The notes beneath the pieces were generated by a model. The model ran no database searches. It worked only from the letters and a program-made list of their open reading frames with translations, and was not told where the DNA came from. A stretch of 64,000 nt of DNA from NCBI RefSeq assembly GCF_033807715.1, contig NC_084609.1:34272850-34336849 (forward strand), read 5' to 3'. This document shows positions 57,201 through 64,000 of the stretch, one piece after another (the stretch's first letter is position 1; each line of letters starts with the position of its first letter). The position numbers and the translations under genes were made by a program. This DNA is from Cololabis saira (Eukaryota > Chordata > Actinopteri > Beloniformes > Belonidae).

Positions 57201-60200
57201 TTATTTGAGAACTTTAATTGATAAAGAAGAGATCAGATTAGAGAGGGGAGCTTATAGATTGTTCACATGTGTACAAACTTGTTGATACTCAATTAAAGGA
57301 AGAAAAAAACACCCCGATCACTGAAATAACCTGAAACTGACTAAACTACAGACGTTTATGTGGACTTGGTGGAGCTCTTCTCCTCGATCATAATCCACAC
57401 AGTTCTGACCGATCCGTCTGTAGCGCTTCAACCTGATCTGGACTCAGTTACAGTTATTAACACTCCCATCAACAATCCTTCAATATCAACCACAGTTCTA
57501 ACGGTCCACAGTTGAACACTTGGTGGATTCTGACCTGAGAGACTCCAGGTGACAGTGTGGACTCTCCAGTCCAGGACACAGCTTCTTCAGTCCTGAATCC
57601 TGCAGGTGGTTGTTACTCAGGTCCAGTTCTGTCAGACTGGAGGACTGAGAGCTGAGAACTGAGGACAGATCTGCACAGATGTTCTCTGAGAGGTTACAGT
57701 CCCTCAACCTGCAGAGGAGATAAAAGAGAAATAATCATGTTATTTAAACATTGATTATTTAATTCAACAAATACATTGAAGCATATAATTTAAATGAATA
57801 CTGATCAATTCAACTATTAATCAATAAGGGTTGCTGCACTACAGTCTTGATCAAAGCTGCATTTCACTTCTCTGCTTGTAAAGTTTCCTGAGATGAATCA
57901 TTGAGGAGAACTGGTCCCACATGAACCTGAACTTAGTTGAACAGTGAATTTAACTGGTTTCCTCCAAGAACACAACAAGTGATTGTAACTAAAACAGATG
58001 TGTCCGTGTTCGTCCTTACACAGCTTTCTTGGAGGCTTTGACCACCGGCAGCAGCCTCCGTAGAACCTGCTCTGAAGCTGAGTATTTCTTCAGGTCAAAC
58101 ACCTCCAGATCTTCTGATGACAGTAAGATGAAGACCAGAGCCGACCACTGAGCAGGAGACAGTTTATCTGTGGAGAGAAGTCCTAACCTCAGGGACCGTT
58201 GGACCTCTTCCACCAGAGAACCATCGTTCAGTTCATTCAGACAGTGGAACAGGTTGATGCTTTTCTCTGCAGACAGATCCTCACTGATCTTCTTCTTGAT
58301 GTATTTAACTGTTTCCTGATTGTTCTGTGATCTTCTTTGTTTTGGCTCCAACAGACCTCGTAGGAGAGTCTGATTGGTCTCCAGTTTGAGACCCAGGAGG
58401 AAGCGGAGGAACAAGTCCAGGTGTCCGTTTGGACTCTGTAAGGTCTTGTCCACAGCACTCTGATAGAGGCGAGTCTCTGCTCTTATTTTAAACCAGGAGG
58501 TGTTTCTTTGTTCCTCCAGAAGGTTGACTCCAGACTTGATGAAGGTCTGATGGACATGAAGAGCAGCCAGAAACTCCTGAACACTCAGATGGATGAAGCA
58601 GAAGACCTGGTCCTGGTACAGGCTGCTCTCCTCTCTAAATATCTGTGTGAACACTCCTGAGTACACTGAAGCCTCTCTGACATCGATGCCACATTCTCTC
58701 AGGTCTGGTTCATAGAAGATCAGGTTTCCTTTCTGCAGCTGCTCAAAAGCCAGTTTTCCCAGAGACTCCACCATCTTCCTGCTCTCTGGACTCCAGTGTG
58801 GATCTGTTTCAGCTCCTCCATCATACTTGACCTTCTTCAGTTTGGCCTGGACCACCAGAAAGTGGATGTACATCTCAGTCAGGGTCTTGGGCAGCTCCCC
58901 TCCCTCTCTGGTTTCCAGGACCTTCTCCAGGACCGTAGCAGTGATCCAGCAGAAGACTGGGATGTGGCACATGATGTGGAGGCTCTGTGATGTCTTGATG
59001 TGGGAGATGATCCTGCTGGTCTGCTCCTCTTCTCTGAACCTCTTCCTGAAGTATTCCTCCTTCTGTGGGTCAGTGAACCCTCTGACCTCTGTCACCATGG
59101 AGACACACTCAAGAGGGATCTGATTGGCTGCTGCGGGTCGTGTGGTGATCCAGAGACGAGCAGAAGGGAGCAGGTTCCCCCTGATGAGGTTTGTCAGCAG
59201 CACGTCCACTGAGGTGGACTCTGTAACATCAGTCAGGACCTCATTATTGTGGAAGTCTAGAGGAAGTCGACTCTCATCCAGACCGTCAAAGATGAACACG
59301 ACCTGGAACTCTTCAAAGCGGCACATTTCTCCGGTTTCAGTGAAGAAGTGATGAACAAGTTCCACCAAGCTGAACTTTCTCTCTTTCAGCACATTCAGCT
59401 CTCTGAAGGTGAATGGAAGCAGTAACTGGATGTCCTGGTTGGCTGTGCCTTCAGCCCAGTCCAGACTGAACTTCTGTGTTAGGACTGTTTTCCCGATGCC
59501 GGCCACTCCCTTCGTCATCACTGTTCTGATTGGTTTATCTCTTCCAGGTGGGAGTTTAAAGATGTCCTCCTGTCTGATGGTTGTTTCTGCTCTGTTTGGT
59601 TTCCTGGATGCTGCTTCAATCTGTCTGACTTCATGTTCATCGTTGACCTCTCCAGTCCCTCCCTCTGTGATGTAGAGCTCTGTGTAGATCTGCTTCAGAA
59701 GGGTTGGGTTTCCTGCCTTAACAATCCCCTCAAACACACACTGGCACTTCTTCTTCAGCTTAGACTTGAGATGCTTTTTACAAACTGCAGCAGAACCATC
59801 TGAATACACATGGAAAAAAAAACAATTAGTGTTTTATAAAGTTCAACTTAATTCTCCTAAATAATTAGCATGTGAACCGACAATGATCGACTCTAATGTT
59901 ACGATGATCTGTCCAATATTGAGTAGAATCACTTTTACCACCAAAACACCTCTGAACATTCAGGACGTGGAAGTGACAAGAACATCTGGAGTCCTGGAGT
60001 TTCTAGTACCAGGATGTTAGCAGTACAGCCCTGATGGGTTGTGGAATTGTGGGTTGTTGTGTTCTTGTTATTGTTGTGGTGTCTGTGAAGTGGTTTAGGT
60101 TTAGGATTGGAAAACACCAGAAGATGATCTGATTCAATAATCTGCAGATCCATCAAGACAATCTGGAGTTCAGCAGGATTCCTGTAAGAGGAAAACCAGG

Positions 60201-63198
60201 ACTAAAATCTTCCAGTTATCTTGTGGTGTTGGACAGTTTATTGAGGTCCACTGCTGTCCTGTACAGGGAGGGTGCTACTGTAGGGGGGTGCTGGGACCAT
60301 GTGGGGGCGACTGGTCTGCAAACATTTTGAGCTGGGTGTCAATGGTCAAAATAACCTTCATGTGGATCAAGAATGCAGATCTGATTCCAGCAGAACATTG
60401 TTGGAACAAGATGAGCAGAGTTCCTCCCTTCATCTTTCAGTGGTTTTAACGTTGTGGCTGATCTGTGAATGTTGTTCATCTCCTGAGGCATTCTGGGTCA
60501 TTTATCCAGCAGCTTAAATGTTCAGAGAAATCCTCTTACTGCTCTGCAGACGCTCAGCCAGCTCCTCCTGCTTCATTCTCCTCAGGAAGTTCACTGTGAT
60601 CTTAACAAACGCCTCTCTGCTGCTCCTCCTCTGCTCTTCACCCTCACCCTCCAACAGATGCTCTAGGGATTCTGGGTAATCTGGACTCAGAACCCTCTGG
60701 ATCTTCTTCAGCTCGTTCTTCACAAACATGACAATGTTGTCCTCCAGCAGCTGGAACAGAAGACCACATGAAGGACACAATCAGACTGAAATCACGGAGA
60801 CAAACATCAGACCCATGATGGACAGACTGACAGTCCACTGGTCTCCAGAGACCAGCATGGAGACAAACATCAGGTCCATGTTGGACAGACTGACAGTCCA
60901 CTGGTCTCCAGAGACCAGCATGGAGACAAACATCAGGTCCATGTTGGACAGACTGACAGTCCACTGGTCTCCAGAGACCAGCATGGAGACAAACATCAGG
61001 TCCATGTTGGACAGACTGACAGTCCACTGGTCTCCAGAGACCAGCATGGAGACAAACATCAGGTCCATGAAGGACAGACTGACAGTCCACTGGTCTCCAG
61101 AGACCAGCATGGAGACAAACATCAGACCCATGTTGGACAGACTTGACAGTCCAATGGTCTCCAGAGACCAGCATGGGGACAAACATCAGGTCCATGTTGG
61201 ACAGACTGACAGTCCACTGGTCTCCAGAGACCAGCATGCAGATGGACATCAGGTCCATGTTGGACAGACTGACAGTCCACTGGTCTCCAGAGACCAGCAT
61301 GGAGACAAACATCAGGTCCATGAAGGACAGACTGACAGTCCACTGGTCTCCAGAGACCAGCATGGAGACAAACATCAGACCCATGTTGGACAGACTTGAC
61401 AGTCCAATGGTCTCCAGAGACCAGCATGGGGACAAACATCAGGTCCATGTTGGACAGACTGACAGTCCACTGGTCTCCAGAGACCAGCATGGAGACAAAC
61501 ATCAGACCCATGTTGGACAGACTGACAGTCCACTGGTCTCCAGAGACCAGCATGGAGACAAACATCAGGTCCATGTTGGACAGACTGACAGTCCACTGGT
61601 CTCCAGAGACCAGCATGGAGACAAACATCAGGTCCATGTTGGACAGAGTGACAGTCCACTGGTCTCCAGAGACCAGCATGGAGACAAACATCAGACCCAT
61701 GTTGGACAGACTGACAGTCCATTGGTCTCCAGAGACCAGCATGGAGACAAACATCAGACCCATGTTGGACAGACTGACAGTCCACTGGTCTCCAGAGACA
61801 AGCATGGAGACAAACATCAACAGAACAGGTGGAGAAGCAGTTGTTGTTCATGTACAGACCAGAAATATGGAGTCCAGCTGTGTCTGATGCTGCTGGACAG
61901 ACGGACCGCTGGGGGACTCTGAGAACTGCTGGTCCACTCTGTGGAGGAACCAGGAAGAATTAGTTCACATCATGACTGTCCTCACAGAGACAAACAACAG
62001 CTGAAGGTCCATGAAGTCCTGTTTGGATGAGGACCGTCCATCAGAGGACTGGTGGAGCTGAAGGTTTACTAGTCCTGCTGATCCACTGAGAATGTACATG
62101 TGACCTCAGTGAAAAGTTACAACAAGATCAGGAACATGGACAACTGATGGAGACATGAAGCAGCTGATTAACTCTGGACCATCATCAGGATCAGTCATCT
62201 GGAAGGTAAGACCTCTAGATGTGTCAACCAGAGGAAAAAGCTCCTGACAGGAGATGAAGATCTATGAGGAGGAAGCTCAGATCACCATCAGGTGATGGAG
62301 GACCACAGGGGTCCAGGACTACAGGATCTACTCAGGAAGAAACATGTGGACATTTCCTAACACAAGAACTGATTTAAATACATTTAATGTGTTTAAATGC
62401 ATCTCACCTTTCTGAAGAAGACTGTTGGTCTCCTTTAAATTTAATCAATCCATCATTTGACTTGTCGCTCTTCAAGGACAAACAGCTGTGTTCATGTTCA
62501 AGAAAGTCTCTTTTCTGATGGACCCTGAAAGAAGACAAAAGTTTAAAATCTAAATATTCTATTTATATGAAAAAGAAGTTATACAGATACAAATATTCAG
62601 TCTATTTAAAAAGTATTAAATGCAAATCATTGGCAGCGTTTGGATACACTCACCCCTCTACAGCAGAACGTTGGTCTCCTTTGAAGTTAATGACATATTC
62701 CTTTGACTGGTCGCTCTTCAAGGACAAACAGCTGGGTTCATGTTCAATAGAGTCTCTTTTCTGATGGACCCTGACAGAAGACACAAGATCAAAATGTAAA
62801 TATTCTATTTATATGAAAAATAAGTTACACATATAAAATAAATATTCAGTATATTTAAAAAGTATTTCCGTAAACATAATTCATTGGCAGATTTTGGATA
62901 CACTCACCTCTTTACAGCAGAACGTTGGTCTCTTTTGAAGTTAATAACATATTCCTTTGACTGGTCGCTCTTCAAGGACACACAGCTGGGGGCAGGTCCA
63001 GGTCCAGGTCCAGGTTCAGGTTGATTCCTGTAATAATGAGGATTGGTGATGAGAGTCTTGAGCTCTGACATGCAGAAGAGTCAGGGACAGTTAGAGATGC
63101 TCATCTCACCTCTGAGCTTTGCTCCGACTCTCATGTTCCCCACATAGAGAGGTTTTAGTGGGAGGGACTCCCTCCTCTCTGTCCTCACACTGGTCCAT
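53756..63198 (-). CDS. nlrc3-like: NLRC3-like receptor: FISNA-NACHT-LRR-B30.2, intact
   Basis: Cytosolic NOD-like receptor of the expanded fish family, probably an innate immune sensor or regulator; no ligand is known. Coding exons, high to low: 63,198-63,110; 63,027-62,908; 62,770-62,654; 62,524-62,408; 61,938-61,860; 60,750-60,540; 59,799-58,020; 57,708-57,535; 56,178-56,008; 54,459-54,413; 54,282-53,756. All borders are AG/GT and phases match: 3,432 nt, 1,143 residues. Order: three N-terminal cassettes (30-148), FISNA (about 250-310), NACHT with Walker A GVAGIGKT (342-349) and Walker B FIFDGLDE (about 413-420), helical region to 837, two LRR units (838-952), PRY-SPRY (970-1143). No PYD or CARD visible. 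The start is the first ATG compatible with frame; an ATGAAGGTGTGA mini-ORF precedes it. Introns hold a minisatellite, a LINE and a MITE. Confidence 0.9.
54530..55603 (+). mobile_element. 5'-truncated L2-like LINE in NLR intron 9
   Basis: It starts within RT ([16 protein letters not shown]), includes the catalytic [11 protein letters not shown], and continues to an intact C-terminal region ([27 protein letters not shown]) and a (TTGAA)n tail. The plus-strand NLR copy has the uninterrupted site at about 23,470-23,480, so it postdates the duplication. It is opposite in strand to the NLR. Confidence 0.92.
56008..56178 (-). CDS. NLR exon 9: LRR unit 2
   Basis: 171 bases, encoding [18 protein letters not shown] and [19 protein letters not shown]. 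One codon shorter than its paralogue, still phase-consistent. Confidence 0.92.
56585..56885. mobile_element. MITE, absent from the NLR paralogue
   Basis: Left end AAAGGAGCATGAGGC, right end GCCTCAAGCTCCTTT, inverted. The plus-strand copy has the undisturbed site GTCAAATGC near 20,602. Intron 8 of the intact gene. A relative lies at 36.7-37.0 kb. Confidence 0.88.
57535..57708 (-). CDS. NLR exon 8: LRR unit 1
   Basis: 174 bases with AG/GT borders, encoding [15 protein letters not shown] and [20 protein letters not shown]. Splices to exon 7 through a valine codon. Confidence 0.92.
58020..59799 (-). CDS. NLR exon 7: FISNA and NACHT domains
   Basis: 1,780 bases in one open frame. FISNA (residues 250-310 of the protein): [37 protein letters not shown]: Walker [16 protein letters not shown], Walker B-like [28 protein letters not shown] as a sensor region, then [12 protein letters not shown]. 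Winged-helix and helical regions follow, to ASKKAV. The donor is GT|GTAAGG, which places a TAA in frame: if intron 7 is retained, the protein ends at once after the NACHT/helical part. Confidence 0.93.
60795..61820. repeat. 63-bp minisatellite in NLR intron 5, about sixteen units
   Basis: Same 63-base unit as at 13,404-13,795 in inverse orientation, with several variant units (one of 64 bases). The long open frames on both strands (up to 263 residues) come from the 63-base period and do not represent genes. Confidence 0.95.
62408..63198 (-). CDS. NLR exons 1-4: N-terminal cassettes
   Basis: Exon 1 encodes [18 protein letters not shown] and ends AQ plus two bases. Exons 2, 3 and 4 (120, 117, 117 bases) each begin and end in phase 2 and encode a similar block: [14 protein letters not shown], a variable middle, then F-K-x-D-Q and a Ser/Arg end. 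Exon 2 carries a short GP repeat instead of EHE. They are tandem duplicates of one cassette. Confidence 0.88.
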
Positions 63199-63369
63199 TC
63201 TGCTGAATTCACGTCCACATCAGCTCACACTCACACCTTCATCTGCAGAGGAAACACACATCACTGGTGTTGTACAGAGATCAGCTGATCCTGCACTGGT
63301 TTTCTCCTCTCTTTAGTGTCAATGTCACTTGAATGCAGTCAGAAACCAGTGGGAGGTGGAGGAAGTCAC

Positions 63370-63538
63370 TGATACAGCTGTTTTCACTGATCCGAGCTGC
63401 TCTGAAGCAGTTCTTTTTCTCAGTTGCTCCCTTTTTCAAACGTGAAAAACATTGCAGAACCTTTTCAGTCTGGTTTTATAACCCTTCACAGGACCAAAAC
63501 ACCCTTACTTACGGTGACTAACGGTCTGCTGCACACTT
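63370..63538 (+). mobile_element. LINE fragment shared with the other NLR copy
   Basis: Matches the reverse complement of about 9,060-9,230, including AGTCTGGTTTTA and CAGGACCAAAACACCCTTACT. It is orthologous between the two NLR copies, therefore older than their duplication. Cut at 63,538 by the LINE tail that follows. Confidence 0.85.
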
Positions 63539-63540
63539 TA

Positions 63541-64000
63541 TATTCAATTTTATTTATATAGCGTCTAATACAACAGATGTTATCTCTAGACGCTTTCCAG
63601 AGATCCAGAACATGAACATAAACATAAACATAAACATAAACCCCCGAGCAATTATTATATAAACAATGGCAGGTAAAAACTCCCATAGTGGGAGAAAAGC
63701 CTTAAGCCAAACAGTGGCAAGGAAAAACTCCCCTTTAGGAGGAAAGAAACCTTGAGCAGGACCAGGCTCACAGGGGGGGACCCTCCTGCCGAAGGCCAGA
63801 CTGGGGGAGTCAGGGACATCAACAGCACACAGCAGGCAGGTGGAAGCAACAGCGGGATGACCAGAGGTGGGGGGGGGGGGGGGGGTGGGGGCGTCAGCAG
63901 CACACAGCAGTCATGTGGAAGCAGCAGCGGGATGGCCAGAGGGAGGGGGGGGGGGGGTGCAGGCAGGCGGAAGCAGCAACAGCAGACATCCACGTAGGCA
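63541..64000 (-). mobile_element. LINE 3' tail, minus strand, running off the window
   Basis: Starts with TTCAATTTTATTTATATAGC and has the tail text of 22.06 and 55.5 kb, with several G runs. Absent from the matching position of the plus-strand copy, so younger than the duplication. Confidence 0.85.

Noticed and set aside
60644..61922. Frames of up to 263 residues across NLR intron 5
   Set aside because: Same satellite; the true exons on either side are joined by splicing and the frames do not continue them.

Overview
The window is a piece of a teleost fish genome, most likely a percomorph. The evidence is spliced genes with GT-AG introns, fish-type NLR immune genes (FISNA-NACHT-LRR-B30.2), and a dense mix of fish transposons: L1- and L2-like LINEs, a tRNA-derived SINE, hAT and other TIR elements, Ty3/gypsy elements and an old endogenous retrovirus. 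There is no bacterial or CRISPR-like architecture. Only two ordinary genes are visible, and they are paralogues of each other. Everything else is transposons, satellites or sequence I cannot name.

Layout: 1-2.76 kb, unassigned DNA with a small minisatellite. 2.76-6.14 kb, a decayed, 5'-incomplete endogenous retrovirus (pol remnants, truncated env, 3' LTR). 6.3-9.3 kb, (TA)n, a possible promoter/5' exon, and a minus-strand LINE split by a hAT MITE. 9.35-24.25 kb, plus-strand NLR copy (11 exons, broken). It carries a recent LTR element with an unusual proline-rich ORF (9.98-12.34 kb), a defective gypsy element (13.80-16.65 kb) and a TIR transposon (20.65-22.53 kb). 24.6-53 kb, a transposon-rich spacer holding a cog3 processed copy embedded between two parts of an L1 3' UTR (27.7-36.0 kb), an L2-like LINE (37.4-38.4 kb), a second fragment of the proline-rich LTR family (38.8-39.6 kb), MITEs, a cysteine-rich exon relic (43.6 kb), a hAT transposon (47.67-49.36 kb) and a four-level nest of retroelements (50.5-52.8 kb). 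53.76-63.24 kb, the minus-strand NLR copy.

The two NLR copies form a tail-to-tail inverted duplication. The minus-strand copy reads cleanly: 11 exons with consistent GT-AG sites and matching phases give 1,143 codons plus a stop. Its order is N-terminal repeat cassettes, FISNA, NACHT (intact Walker A and B), two LRR exons, PRY-SPRY. The plus-strand copy has the same exon order but at least five disabling lesions. Because the two copies align, each serves as the empty-site control for insertions in the other: several transposons can be placed after the duplication and one LINE before it.

The least familiar item is the LTR family at 9,977-12,339. It has two 342-bp LTRs that look identical, a 5-bp target duplication and no recognisable gag, pol or integrase. 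Its one long ORF is built from blocks of 39-, 30- and 27-bp tandem repeats. A relative on the other strand at 38.8-39.6 kb keeps the same basic N-terminal module but has different repeats.
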